NCBI GenBank assembly: GCA_965276675.1
Contig: OZ255624.1
Span: 2,356,001-2,420,000 of the forward strand
Length of the DNA: 64,000 nucleotides
Direction: 5' to 3'
From: G965276675 sp965276675
GTDB lineage: Bacteria > Acidobacteriota > Terriglobia > Terriglobales > Acidobacteriaceae
Under the pieces are notes generated by a model. The model saw nothing but the letters and a program-made list of their open reading frames with translations, was not told where the DNA came from and made no database searches. The position numbers were made by a program, and so were the translations under genes. How positions within the stretch are numbered: the stretch's first letter is position 1; the number at the start of each line of letters is the position of its first letter. This document shows, piece after piece, positions 15,701-23,497 of this stretch.

Positions 15701-17017
15701 AGCGGTCACGTAGGGAGATGAAGCGTACGCGTTAACTGCTGTTCCAGTGGCGGAACCTGTGTCGCCTGGCGCGTCACAGGCAGAGGCTCCAGAATTGCCC
15801 GTGGCTGCCACAACCGTGATGCCTTGCGCGGTCGCCTGTCTCAAAACGGAGGAGATGAAAGCGTTGCTTGCACCTAGATTGGATTCACAGGCCTGATAAC
15901 CGATCAGCAGCACCTGCACGGCGTTGTCATCCATGGCGCGTAGAAGTGCGAAGTTGATACCACTGTCGTAGTTGAGATTCGGGTCCGCCGAAACGGACGC
16001 TGAGACATAGTAGTTCACTGCCGCATTGGGGGCGACAGCGTTGATCAACTCGATCTGCTTATAGGCAATCACGGCATCCGCGGTCACTCCTGGATCGTTG
16101 CCGTCCACAATCACCGTGGGCGCGGTTTGCGGAAGCGCAAAGGTGTTCTGGTAGTTATTGATGGTCGCGAGATTGATGTTGGAATCGCCCACAACGCCGA
16201 TCGTGACACCCTGCCCACCGGCGCCGAGCAGTGTCCCGTCGGGCTGCGCCGCGTTGGGTGCCGGAATGTCGTAGATGGTGTGCAGGTCCCCCGGGGCAAC
16301 TGCAAACAGACCGCCCCCGAGCGAGCTATTCGGCGTAGCGGTGGCAAAGGGGTGAGCTCTGTGGGTGACAGAATCGAAGGAGGCTCGTATGCTCTGGGCC
16401 TCAGGTGTGTAGTTCAATTTTTGAGAAGAGCCGAATCCGGAGACCACCGGGGCCAAGGCGGCAGGCACCTGCGCATCGCCGACGTTCGCGTAAAAGGTCT
16501 TGCCTTTGGTGCTGAACTGGTGAACCTCAGTGTGGAATGTCGAACGGAGCTGTCCTGCTGTGCCGGATATCTCGATCGCCGATTTGTTGGAGAAGACCCG
16601 GCCGACCTGGAAGCCATGGGACTGGAGATAGCCGGTCACAGCTTGTACGTCGCTGTCAGCAACGCCAAAGCGCTTGCCGAACTCTTCCGGAGAGAGCCAG
16701 TGGTGGTACTGTGCCGATTTGGGATCCTGCTGCTGCTGGATCAGGTGCTCCAGTTCGCGGTCCTGGTCCGGAGAACGCCTGAGCATCAGCATCATGTGGC
16801 TAGTGAGGGAGTCTGGAGCAGCACCCTGGTCTCTTGCCGAACGTGACAGAGTGGGCGCAGTGCCTTTTAGCGTCACAGCCGCTGTCTCTTCTACGGCACG
16901 GAGGACCCGAGGCTGTACTTGTCCCCACAGTGCCTGTGTGCCAAGGGCGGAAGGCAGCCCGAGCAACATGGACAAGAGCGAGAAAGTTTTGAATGAAAAA
17001 GCAAACGCGCGTGACAT
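12731..17017 (-). CDS. Exported S53 (kumamolisin/sedolisin) homologue with Ig-like repeats; catalytic residues replaced
   Basis: A 1428-residue protein with a signal peptide (SFKTFSLLSMLLGLPSALG). A pro-kumamolisin activation domain (about 60-200, with YHHWLSPEEFGKRFG) is followed by an S53 fold (about 230-680), three or more Ig-like beta-sandwich repeats (about 690-1180, with TVTLTGQY and YSGDASFQ/YSGDQKY repeats), a hydrophobic segment (about 1310) and a Gly/Thr/Asn-rich stretch. In active sedolisins the S53 motifs are E-x-x-x-D, G-D-S-G and G-T-S. Here they read IAYKQ (E to I317, D to Q321), TGNSG (D to N408) and GGTEA (S to E595). All four are changed, so this is probably a non-peptidase. 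The ATG at 17017 has AGGA six bases before it. Similar exported S53 proteins are common in Acidobacteria. Confidence 0.88.
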   Translation of the reverse strand: MSRAFAFSFKTFSLLSMLLGLPSALGTQALWGQVQPRVLRAVEETAAVTLKGTAPTLSRSARDQGAAPDSLTSHMMLMLRRSPDQDRELEHLIQQQQDPKSAQYHHWLSPEEFGKRFGVADSDVQAVTGYLQSHGFQVGRVFSNKSAIEISGTAGQLRSTFHTEVHQFSTKGKTFYANVGDAQVPAALAPVVSGFGSSQKLNYTPEAQSIRASFDSVTHRAHPFATATPNSSLGGGLFAVAPGDLHTIYDIPAPNAAQPDGTLLGAGGQGVTIGVVGDSNINLATINNYQNTFALPQTAPTVIVDGNDPGVTADAVIAYKQIELINAVAPNAAVNYYVSASVSADPNLNYDSGINFALLRAMDDNAVQVLLIGYQACESNLGASNAFISSVLRQATAQGITVVAATGNSGASACDAPGDTGSATGTAVNAYASSPYVTAVGGTDFYYNGNPNTYWAATNSNFASAKGYIPEQVWNDSNPGGSQANLNPSNPAFLAGGGGISTLGSSTYPNGLDGAPVIGPYPMPAYQLGVASGSLPTSSGSTTTTSRVIPDISFFAGSGPGFTEGANNTAYLFCIADSDCAGGTTPAFTLSGGTEASSAVFAGAMALVLEYNFKSANYRLGNANPTLYNYASTFSPGTITNGQASTVYYHDVTLGSNTMPCSSNCPVGGFAAGPNFDAATGIGSLDISNLITHWIAPNTTGSSIIFTMTNASTGKPLTTIQHSKPVAFSATVQSTTQLRTTPTGDIGFYSTNPLPAQSGIEALSLPTGTLPTGSNTVTEPGNYYLPGGTYQIYARYSGDQKYAASISAPQTLIVTPESSKLDVIAGMHNVYYSGDNTGAKTVPFGSPVVITVGPFSLTGGYYAVGVPTGSISVADNGATIATLPINSEGTATFNSNHLSLNTGTATHSLVFTYSGDASFQASSTKPFVFSVAQAPTTTTIYSSDGTNHASFGNPPNTFTVVVAGQAVTSNGTLLLENGAAPTGTVTLTGQYRRNNGAVATESATVALTSTYDAQGNSIAVGTVQPQQSGLPETYTAIYAGNSNFASSTSNTVTIGNLDNDGTGTTSIRFTNLPFSIGITQNLSVGISVTYQNGFGATLNAAQGSLTLFANGVSLGSQNVTGQTVNFPISKTNGYLNLPSGSVTFTANYSTQKSDPQFGDPSCFLFVFCPLNASDKSITTTLNVIDDRTSADFSLQSDVAVNAGYKSTQMPLSPTNGSAIYNLQLTSIYNFSGTTPVALTCSVLNQPGLQCSLGAGSLTLGSAGITGTTLTVSAAPGFTIAQGGTQTLPASRWWIAGGSTALACIFLCGLPGRRRHWQSILGAFIAVCVSLGATGCSMNMAKGFSTQAAAGVGPTGGTGNATGTAGGTTGGIGTTGTSGGNSINGSNGATPAAATKVLAGNYTVIVTATATPTGGVKIIHNLPLQVIVQ

Positions 17018-17544
17018 AGGCATCCTGTAACGAACCGGCCGCCTGGAGGGCACGGCCTTCCCGTGTGTGTGCTGGCAATCAATTCAATGAACGAGCAGGA
17101 ATTCATCCTGACCGTTGCAAAGGGGGAGAGCTGCGTGGTCAGTATGTCAGCGGGAGGAAGCGTTGCCTGTGCCACGAAAGTGCCAGCAGCCTGCGACAAA
17201 CGTCGGAGTGTCGCGACGCGGATATGCAGCCAGAGAAGAGCGCAAACGACCTGAGTAACGTCCATCCGCTCGCCGGAGTAGCGACTCAGTCACTGAGCTA
17301 TTTGGAGTTGGTGCCGGCAGTAGCTAGGGTGATCACGCGTTCGCGAGGAACTGCTGCATGCGCATGCAGGGGAGGCGAAGCTGCATTGGAATGAGTAAAT
17401 GAATGCGTGCAGAATTTGTATTAAAGTTCCAGCCAAATTAGCCGATATAGGAATTTAGCATAAGTGCCAGATTGGGGAGTCTGGCGTTGTGTGCAGGTCT
17501 TACGGAATACGGCGGCGGCGATCAGCTGTAATCAGCGGAAGGAG
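17018..17544. other. 527-base intergenic region between the S53 homologue and yeiH
   Basis: It holds the upstream region of the S53-like gene, read leftward, and an orphan sigma-28 promoter reading rightward at 17422. A small hairpin GCCAGA/TCTGGC (17466-17471 and 17480-17485) follows that promoter. Short open frames here have no ribosome binding sites and unprotein-like composition. No tRNA or other RNA gene was recognised. Confidence 0.6.
17422..17448 (+). promoter_or_regulatory. Orphan sigma-28-type promoter pointing into the 3' end of yeiH
   Basis: TAAAGTTC (17422-17429), exactly 11 bases, then GCCGATAT (17441-17448). The match to the FliA consensus is as good as that of the flgM promoter at 311. 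No gene on the plus strand follows: transcription would start near 17455, pass the 17466 hairpin and run antisense into the yeiH-like gene. It could drive a small or antisense RNA, or be the remnant of a lost flagellar or chemotaxis gene. Confidence 0.6.
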
Positions 17545-18468
17545 TTAGAGCGCGATCCAGCCAGCACGAATGGCCAGGAGCGATGCAACGAGGATGATCA
17601 TCCACAGAATGACGCCCTGAAACATGGGTCGCGGGCCGACCTGCTTCAACGTTTTCTTGGAAAGACTGGAACCGATCAGAAAGAGGGTGACCGTAAGGCC
17701 CAGGCGGCCAAGACGGCTGAGCTCGGGGTAGATGGGCGATAGCAGATGGAAATAGGTTTTCGCGACGGCGGCTAAGCAGAAGAAGAGGATGAACCAGGGC
17801 CATTGAATCTTGGTCTTGCTTTTCGCGAAGTACGCGGTCAGGAGGGCGAGTGGCACAATCCAGAGGGCTCGCGCGAGCTTGACCGTGGTGCCTACGGCGA
17901 GCGCCTGCGGTCCGTACTTGGCTGCCGCGCCTACTACGGAGCTAGTGTCATGAATGGCGAGGGCAGCCCACAGACCGAACTGTGTCTGTGACATGTGCAA
18001 CGCAAGGCCGATTAGCGGGAAGAGGAGCAGCGCTACGGAGTTCAGGACGAAGACCGTGCCCAGGGAGATGGCAATCTCTTCATCGTTCGCTTTGGTGATG
18101 GGGGCGATCGCGGCGATGGCGCTGCCGCCGCAGATGGCCGTGCCGGCGGTGATGAGAAACGCTGCTTTGTCGCCCACCCGGAAGACCTTACCCAGCAGGG
18201 TACCGAGGACCAGGGCGGTCGTGATGCTGATCGCGGTGTAGATAAAACCGCTGCGGCCGGCATGCACCACCTCGCTCAGGTTCATGCCAAAGCCAAGAGC
18301 CACCACGGATGCCTGTAGCAGAAAACGCGAGAGGGAACGGCTGTCGGCGGCATATGGGTGAACAAAGCTGAAGCCATAAGCCAGCCCGCAGAGCAGCGCG
18401 ACGGGCGGCGAGAGTAATCCGGATGCGGCGAGAATAATGCCGACAAAGAAAATCGTCTTGGTATTCAT
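17545..18468 (-). CDS. YeiH-family (UPF0324) putative membrane transporter
   Basis: A 307-residue protein with about ten membrane helices and family motifs LLQASVVALGFGMNLSEV, ITAGTAICGGSAIAAIAPI and AALAIHDTSSVVGAAAKYG. The YeiH family is annotated as putative sulfate exporters, and the real substrate is not settled. The ATG at 18468 (MNTKTIFFVGIILA) fits the usual N-terminus; the longer upstream frame does not. Family members typically have a divergent LysR regulator beside them. Here that neighbour survives only as a broken fragment, so expression may be unregulated or controlled elsewhere. Confidence 0.88.
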   Translation of the reverse strand: MNTKTIFFVGIILAASGLLSPPVALLCGLAYGFSFVHPYAADSRSLSRFLLQASVVALGFGMNLSEVVHAGRSGFIYTAISITTALVLGTLLGKVFRVGDKAAFLITAGTAICGGSAIAAIAPITKANDEEIAISLGTVFVLNSVALLLFPLIGLALHMSQTQFGLWAALAIHDTSSVVGAAAKYGPQALAVGTTVKLARALWIVPLALLTAYFAKSKTKIQWPWFILFFCLAAVAKTYFHLLSPIYPELSRLGRLGLTVTLFLIGSSLSKKTLKQVGPRPMFQGVILWMIILVASLLAIRAGWIAL

Positions 18469-18579
18469 CTCTATTGAGTGTGGGCTATAGACGAGCGCTT
18501 GTCTAAATAGGAACCGTGATGACCCGTTCCCGTGGCTGATGGCTCGAATCAAATAGCGGCGAGGTGGTAGCTTCGGGAG

Positions 18580-18735
18580 ACGGAGAACTTCCGGCTGAAG
18601 GTCTTCCGCGCGGTGGCGAAGCACTTTAACTTCAGGCGAGCGGCAGAGGAGTTACTGCTCACGCAACCGGCGGTGACGCAACAGATCAAGGCTCTGGAAG
18701 AGGACTGGTGGCCGGTTCGCTTTGACGGCGGAAGC
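18580..18735 (+). pseudogene. Remnant of a LysR regulator (YeiE/CysB-like), N-terminal domain only
   Basis: Reading from 18580: an ACG codon where the ATG should be, then ENFRLKVFRAVAKHFNFRRA, AEELLLTQPAVTQQIKALEE and D. This is a very clear LysR helix-turn-helix of the type paired with YeiH transporters. After the recognition helix the similarity ends with WWPVRFDGG, and no effector domain follows in any frame I could join. The lost start codon, local corruption and missing C-terminus together mark a dead regulator, divergent from yeiH. An in-frame ATG at 18613 would remove the first part of the DNA-binding domain. Confidence 0.75.
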
Positions 18736-19088
18736 AACGCTTCTGCTCGACTGTGCGGAGGGCTATGGCGGCAAGTTGTGCGCGCTCATTCACGAGCGGC
18801 ACGGAAGTTCCATCCTCTTCCGCCATTCGTAAACTACGCTGCAGTCATTGAAGCCCGAGCCCAAGAACATGATGCTCTCCTTTTAAGGTTACAACCTCTC
18901 GATAGCCTTGACAGACTCCAACGAACTGCTCTACAGTCAATCGTTATTTTTATTAACCCTGATTTAACTTTAAATATTTAACACAGCTGTTTCCATCAGG
19001 CTTGGAGAGGGATGCTCAAACGAGCTTGCCCCACTCATCCTTGTGACGAAGAATCAACCATCACGAGAGTTGTCGCGGAGGGAATCGT

Positions 19089-19706
19089 ATGCTGAAAAAG
19101 TCTGTTGTGCTGCTATTCATGGGCATGTCTTCAGTGGCTTTGTATGGCCAATGGCCCCCGGTTCATGCCTACAAGACTGTCAGCGACATTGTTACCAAGG
19201 AGGATGGGAAGGTCTTCAAAAGCCTAAGCATCAGCGACTACTATCGGTCCCAAAGCGGCTCGGAGCTTACAGTCACGGCCCCAACCTCTGCGAATGAAGT
19301 CATCACCGCCAAGACTGGCGAGCTATATGACAGTGACAGTCGTTCGGTGTATGGGCTCGATTACAGTAAGCGGACAGCAGAACGGCTCCACACACTTCCA
19401 TCCGCCAAACAATTTAGTACCCACACTAGTATTGAAGAGAAGAATGTCCTTGGACACGAGACCATCGCGGGAATCGAATGTGTCATGCTGCCCATGACGA
19501 TGTACGGGCGCCAAATGGGAACGGTCTGGCTCGACGCCAAAGATGACCTCATCGTGAAGATGGTATCGACCATACAATTCGTAGGGGACAAAGCCAAGAC
19601 TTACCGGGTGGTGGAACTTTCCAATGTCGACCTCAACTACAAACCCGACCCGTTGTTGTTTCACATTCCGTCTAACTTTTCCCAACTGCCAGGAACGGGA
19701 CAGTGA
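19089..19706 (+). CDS. Exported protein of unknown function
   Basis: A 205-residue protein with a signal peptide (MLKKSVVLLFMGMSSVALYG) and a good ribosome binding site (GGAGGGA). The mature part is beta-rich: SGSELTVTAPTSANEVITAK, VLGHETIAGIECVMLPMTMY, GRQMGTVWLDAKDDLIVKMV and a final NYKPDPLLFHIPSNFSQLP. The pattern (an L-G-x-E-T-I-x-G-I-x-C segment, a W-x-D strand with a comment-like 'vKm', and D-P-x-L-F-x-I-P at the end) resembles LolA/LppX-like half-barrel proteins of the periplasm. That is a fold guess, not a function. It is monocistronic in appearance. Confidence 0.7.
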   Translation: MLKKSVVLLFMGMSSVALYGQWPPVHAYKTVSDIVTKEDGKVFKSLSISDYYRSQSGSELTVTAPTSANEVITAKTGELYDSDSRSVYGLDYSKRTAERLHTLPSAKQFSTHTSIEEKNVLGHETIAGIECVMLPMTMYGRQMGTVWLDAKDDLIVKMVSTIQFVGDKAKTYRVVELSNVDLNYKPDPLLFHIPSNFSQLPGTGQ

Positions 19707-19785
19707 TGGAGAACGCGCCATCGCGGCACGTGTCTGACTGGAGCGAGTTGGGCAGCGGCGTCGTGCAGTGTGCTTGGGCACTCAT

Positions 19786-20145
19786 TCAGTAGAGCGATTT
19801 CATCACCTGGCCGGACCATGCCCTCGATGAGCACGGCCGTGTAGACTCCGGCTTTGCCATCATGCGCGCGGGAGTGAGCCCGGGTGGAAGTGCCTCCGCC
19901 TGCTCCAGATTGGGTGGCTTGGTCATCTGCTTGGAGTTCCGATAGGCAGGGCAGTAAAGAAGCATTCTTTCCTGCTCACGACCGGTGAGAAAGGGAAATC
20001 CTTCACGCGCTGCCGCACTATGAAAGGCGTAAAGGCGATCGCCATAGACGCCAGAGAAACCGACAAAGGCCGCCGGCAACTCTTCGCCGCGCATGCTTTT
20101 AACCGGATAGCGCCAGAGGCTCTCGACTCGTCCAACGATTGTCAT
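19786..20145 (-). pseudogene. MOSC-domain protein gene with internal deletion
   Basis: The ATG at 20145, behind GAGGAG, opens a normal MOSC N-terminal barrel: MTIVGRVESLWRYPVKSMRG, VGFSGVYGDRLYAF and MTKPPNLEQAEALPPGLTP. The sequence then jumps to the very end of the domain in another frame (DGKAGVYTAVLIEGMVRPGD, EIALLNE). Roughly 130 residues, including the conserved cysteine region that handles sulfur or molybdenum cofactor, are gone. Intact relatives are sulfurases or molybdenum-cofactor-dependent reductase components. This copy is a clear deletion pseudogene. Confidence 0.8.
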
Positions 20146-20343
20146 GTGTTGCTCCTCGCCGGCTATTTCAACCGCGCGTTCCACGGCCTCTAAAATCTTT
20201 CATCCGCCGCTTGGTCTCCTCGAGCTGGCCTAAATTGGTCCAATATATCGCAGCTCCGAAGTAATGCGGTTCATCCATTCTGCCGGCTGGAGCGTTCTCA
20301 TTGTGCGCCACTTAAAAATCGCGCACTCAATAAGGAGAACATT

Positions 20344-20937
20344 TTGAAAGCTACAACACAGATGAGAGATGCGGGGCTTTATGTAGACTCCCACGTCGCA
20401 TCGTGGATGGCTCGAAACAGTGTGCTCCTGACGCGTATCGCTCTCGGCGTCGTCTTCTTTTGGTTTGGCATCTTGAAGTTCTTTCCCGGGCAAAGTGATG
20501 CCGAGCAATTGGCAGCGCAGACCATCTTCAAATTGACCGCTGGGCACATAACGGCTTCTTTTTCTCTACCCATTCTAGCGACCTGGGAGTGCCTGATTGG
20601 CCTTGGACTACTCTCGGGTTATTTCCTGCGCGGAACGCTTCTGCTGCTGTTTTTACAGCTGCCCGGCACGTTTATGCCGCTTTTCTTGTTTCCCGCTGAG
20701 ACATGGAAGCATGTTCCCTACGCACCGACGCTACTCGGGCAATACATTATCAAGAATCTGGTGCTTGTCTGCGCTGGTCTACTCGTGGGAGGAACAATGC
20801 GCGGTGGAAGAGTGATTGCCGATCCACAGGCCGCAAATGGCGCCCATCGGGTGCAACATATCTCCGAAAGATTCCGCCGGAGGTTTGGGTTAGAGCCGAG
20901 ACCCGCTTATAAGTCTCTGGCCCGCACACGCATTTAG
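20344..20937 (+). CDS. DoxX-like inner-membrane protein
   Basis: A 197-residue membrane protein with four helices: LTRIALGVVFFWFGILKFFP, LPILATWECLIGLGLLSGYF, GTLLLLFLQLPGTFMPLFLF and YIIKNLVLVCAGLLVG. The G-x-x-F-x-x-x-G-x-x-K-F pattern in helix 1 and the K-N-L in helix 4 are typical of DoxX/DUF417-like proteins, whose biochemical role is mostly unknown. The start is a TTG with AAGGAG six bases upstream. An ATG at 20362 is possible but lacks such a site. The C-terminal 40 residues are basic and probably cytoplasmic. Confidence 0.75.
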   Translation: MKATTQMRDAGLYVDSHVASWMARNSVLLTRIALGVVFFWFGILKFFPGQSDAEQLAAQTIFKLTAGHITASFSLPILATWECLIGLGLLSGYFLRGTLLLLFLQLPGTFMPLFLFPAETWKHVPYAPTLLGQYIIKNLVLVCAGLLVGGTMRGGRVIADPQAANGAHRVQHISERFRRRFGLEPRPAYKSLARTRI

Positions 20938-20970
20938 AAAACTCCACTAAGTCTGCGCAGCGTGAATTGC

Positions 20971-21038
20971 AGCCCTCAGAGGCTAAAGCCTGGTTCTGCC
21001 GCCAGCATTTACGGATGGGCTGGAAGCCCGTCCCCTCC
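20971..21038. repeat. Candidate short interspersed repeat with two small hairpins
   Basis: The 188-base gap before murA contains GGCTAAAGCC (20981-20990) and, about 20 bases on, a nine-pair hairpin GGATGGGCT/AGCCCGTCC (21013-21033). Intergenic stretches of this form (GGCTAAAGCC ... GGGCTGAAGCCC) are familiar to me from acidobacterial genomes. No second copy was found in this window, so the repeat status rests on recollection only. Confidence 0.35.
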
Positions 21039-21125
21039 AAAGGCCGCACTCAATCAGAATTTCTTATCACGATTAATAGAAACAATTTCAGCGGTGGAGC
21101 TTAGCGCAGTTATGCAAATCGCGCG

Positions 21126-22436
21126 TCAGGCCTGAGCGACTGCCTCGGCTGCCTCTCGTTTGCTGCCGAAGATATTGCCCATCCGCCGGATCTCTGCGCC
21201 TACGCCGCGCAGCTTCTCTTCGATGCGTTCGTAGCCGCGATCGATGTGATAGACGCGGTCGATAATCGTCTCGCCCTCGGCGACCATGGCGGCCAGAACC
21301 AGCGAGGCAGAGGCGCGCAGGTCCGAACACATCACGGCAGCAGAGGAGAGTGGGGTTTTGCCGCGCACTGTTGCGACTCGGCCTTCAACCTTGATGTTCG
21401 CGCCCATCCGGACCAGTTCCTGTACATGCATGAATCGATTCTCGAAGATGTTTTCCTTGACGACGGTGGTGCCCTCCGCCTGGGTGGCGAGCGCCATGTA
21501 CTGCGCTTGCATGTCGGTGGGGAAGCCCGGGTACTCTTCGGTGGCGATGTCGTTGGCCTTGAGCTGACCCTCGCTGCGCACGCGAATGCCGTCTCCTTGC
21601 ACGTCGATGCGCACGCCGCAGGCCTGCAGCTTGGTAATGACGGAACCAAGGTGGGTGGGGTTGCAGCTGGTGACCATCAGGTCGCCGCCGGTGATTGCGC
21701 CGGCGACCAAAAAGGTGCCAGCTTCAATGCGGTCGGGGTTGATGCGATGGCGCGTGCCATGAAGCTTGTCGACGCCGTGAACGCGGATGATTCCGGTCCC
21801 GGCGCCTTGGATCTGCGCGCCCATGGAGACCAGCATGGCGGCAAGGTCGGTGACCTCCGGCTCGCGGGCGCAGTTCTCTAGCACCGTGTCGCCTTCAGCG
21901 AGGACAGCGGCCATCAGCAGGTCTTCGGTTCCGGTCACGGTGATCTTGTCGAAGACGATGTGCGCGCCCTTCAGCCGCCCGGTGCGCGCCTCGAGATAAC
22001 CATGCTCCTGTGTGATCACCGCGCCCATAGCCTCCAGGCCTTTGATGTGGAGATCGATGGGGCGGCCACCGATGGCGCAGCCGCCGGGCATGGCGACGCG
22101 CGCCAGGCCGGTGCGGGCGATGAGAGGCCCAAGCACCAGCGACGACGCGCGCATGGTCTTGACGATCTCGTATTTGGCCACGGGATCGGAGAGCAGGCGG
22201 CAGGAGATGGCGGTGCGGTGCTGGGCCCGTCCGTAGCCGAGCTCGACCTCGGCGCCCATGGAGACCAGCAGCTTGCGCTCGGTCTCGATATCGCGGACTT
22301 GCGGGATGTTCTCGAGGATGACCTCGTCTTCCGTGAGAATGGCCGCGGCCATGCACGGCAGAGCGGAGTTCTTCGCGCCGGAGACGCGGATAGAACCGAG
22401 AAGGGGATTGCCGCCACGAATGACAAATTTTTCCAT
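21126..22436 (-). CDS. murA: UDP-N-acetylglucosamine 1-carboxyvinyltransferase
   Basis: A 436-residue cytoplasmic enzyme that transfers enolpyruvate from phosphoenolpyruvate to UDP-GlcNAc, the first committed step of peptidoglycan synthesis. The N-terminus RGGNPLLGSIRVSGAKNSAL with its catalytic Lys/Asn is standard. The active-site loop reads MRASSLVLGPLIARTG and PGGCAIGGRPIDLHI, with the cysteine (C120) that fosfomycin alkylates present. TEEYPGFPTDMQAQ and IFENRFMHVQELVRMGANI are also as expected. MEKFVIRGG at 22436 is the usual start; the frame remains open further upstream. It is divergent from the alpha/beta-hydrolase gene. Confidence 0.96.
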   Translation of the reverse strand: MEKFVIRGGNPLLGSIRVSGAKNSALPCMAAAILTEDEVILENIPQVRDIETERKLLVSMGAEVELGYGRAQHRTAISCRLLSDPVAKYEIVKTMRASSLVLGPLIARTGLARVAMPGGCAIGGRPIDLHIKGLEAMGAVITQEHGYLEARTGRLKGAHIVFDKITVTGTEDLLMAAVLAEGDTVLENCAREPEVTDLAAMLVSMGAQIQGAGTGIIRVHGVDKLHGTRHRINPDRIEAGTFLVAGAITGGDLMVTSCNPTHLGSVITKLQACGVRIDVQGDGIRVRSEGQLKANDIATEEYPGFPTDMQAQYMALATQAEGTTVVKENIFENRFMHVQELVRMGANIKVEGRVATVRGKTPLSSAAVMCSDLRASASLVLAAMVAEGETIIDRVYHIDRGYERIEEKLRGVGAEIRRMGNIFGSKREAAEAVAQA

Positions 22437-22627
22437 GATGAGGGGAGTCGCTCCTGCTAGAAGTTCAGTGTATTCGATCATGCATTGAAGGATTGGCGCA
22501 GAATAGTGCGAAATGTGGCGGGTATACGAGTGAGCAGAGGGACGTTGGAGAACGAGCGTAGGCAGAGAATGAGCGGTGGGTGTGAGACTGGACGGAGACC
22601 GTCGCGGCAAATGGGCTGGAGTTTGAG

Positions 22628-23470
22628 GTGCTGATGTGCGGAGTTGGGGAGACGCTCTGCCTGCTGCTGCATGGTTTTCCGGAGCACGCACTGTCGTGGC
22701 GTGAACAGATGCCGGTGCTGGCTAGCCTGGGATACCGGGTGTGGGCTCCGAACCAGCGCGGGTATGGCCGGTCGAGCCGGCCGGAGCGCGTCGCCGACTA
22801 CGATATTAAGCATCTGATACGCGATGTTGCCGGGTTGATCGATGCTGCACAGGCGTCGGGAGCGAAAGGCACGGTGCTGATTGGGCACGACTGGGGAGCT
22901 GTGGTGGCGTGGTGCTTTGCTACGCGCCGGCTGCGGCCTCTGAAAGCACTGATCATTCTGAATGTCCCGCATCCGGTCTGCTACCTGAGGAGTCTGCGGC
23001 GGTGGGGGCAGCTCCGCAAGTCCTGGTATGCACTGTTCTTCCAGCTGCCCTGGCTGCCGGAGTGGCTAGGCAGTCGCCGGGGCGGTGAGCCGATTGCCGA
23101 GATGATGCTGCGCTCGTCCACCGCGCCACAGAGCTTTCCGCGTGACCTGCTCGAGGTCGTCCGTAGACAGGCAGCCGACATGCGGGGGTTGCAGGCGATG
23201 ATCGACTGGTATCGTGCGGCTTTCCGGGGCGGCATGCGGCGGCAGCTGCGGCTGGGCTTTCCACGGATCGAGACGCGCACACTAATGATCTGGGGCGAGG
23301 AGGACGTAGCGCTGGAGAAGTTCACAACCTTTGGCACCAGCCAGTTTGTCAGAGACCTGCAGATTCGCTATTTGCCGGGGGTTTCGCACTGGGTGCAGCA
23401 GGATGCGACTGGAGAGGTAAATGTGGCGCTAAAGACTTTCCTCAGACTGCCTGAGAGTGAGTGGAATTGA
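22628..23470 (+). CDS. Alpha/beta-hydrolase (epoxide-hydrolase-like), N-terminus uncertain
   Basis: About 280 residues of an alpha/beta-hydrolase fold. HGFPEHALSW is the oxyanion-hole motif, GHDWGAVVAW carries the nucleophile Asp of epoxide hydrolases and haloalkane dehalogenases, GEEDVALEKF the acid, and GVSHWVQQD the catalytic His. The substrate is unknown. Starting at the GTG at 22628 removes the first beta strand. The frame is open back to 22586 and there reads WTETVAANGLEFEV, which is family-like, but no ATG, GTG or TTG occurs before a TGA at 22583. Either the start codon has been lost or a shortened protein is made. Confidence 0.75.
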   Translation: MLMCGVGETLCLLLHGFPEHALSWREQMPVLASLGYRVWAPNQRGYGRSSRPERVADYDIKHLIRDVAGLIDAAQASGAKGTVLIGHDWGAVVAWCFATRRLRPLKALIILNVPHPVCYLRSLRRWGQLRKSWYALFFQLPWLPEWLGSRRGGEPIAEMMLRSSTAPQSFPRDLLEVVRRQAADMRGLQAMIDWYRAAFRGGMRRQLRLGFPRIETRTLMIWGEEDVALEKFTTFGTSQFVRDLQIRYLPGVSHWVQQDATGEVNVALKTFLRLPESEWN

Positions 23471-23497
23471 GGTACGGATGCGCCTTCGGAGCATAAA

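Noticed and set aside
16127..16846. A 239-codon plus-strand frame, and similar ones at 14327-14956 and 12734-13327.
   Set aside because: All are complementary to the S53-like gene, and their composition (Gly/Arg/Val-rich) is that of shadows.
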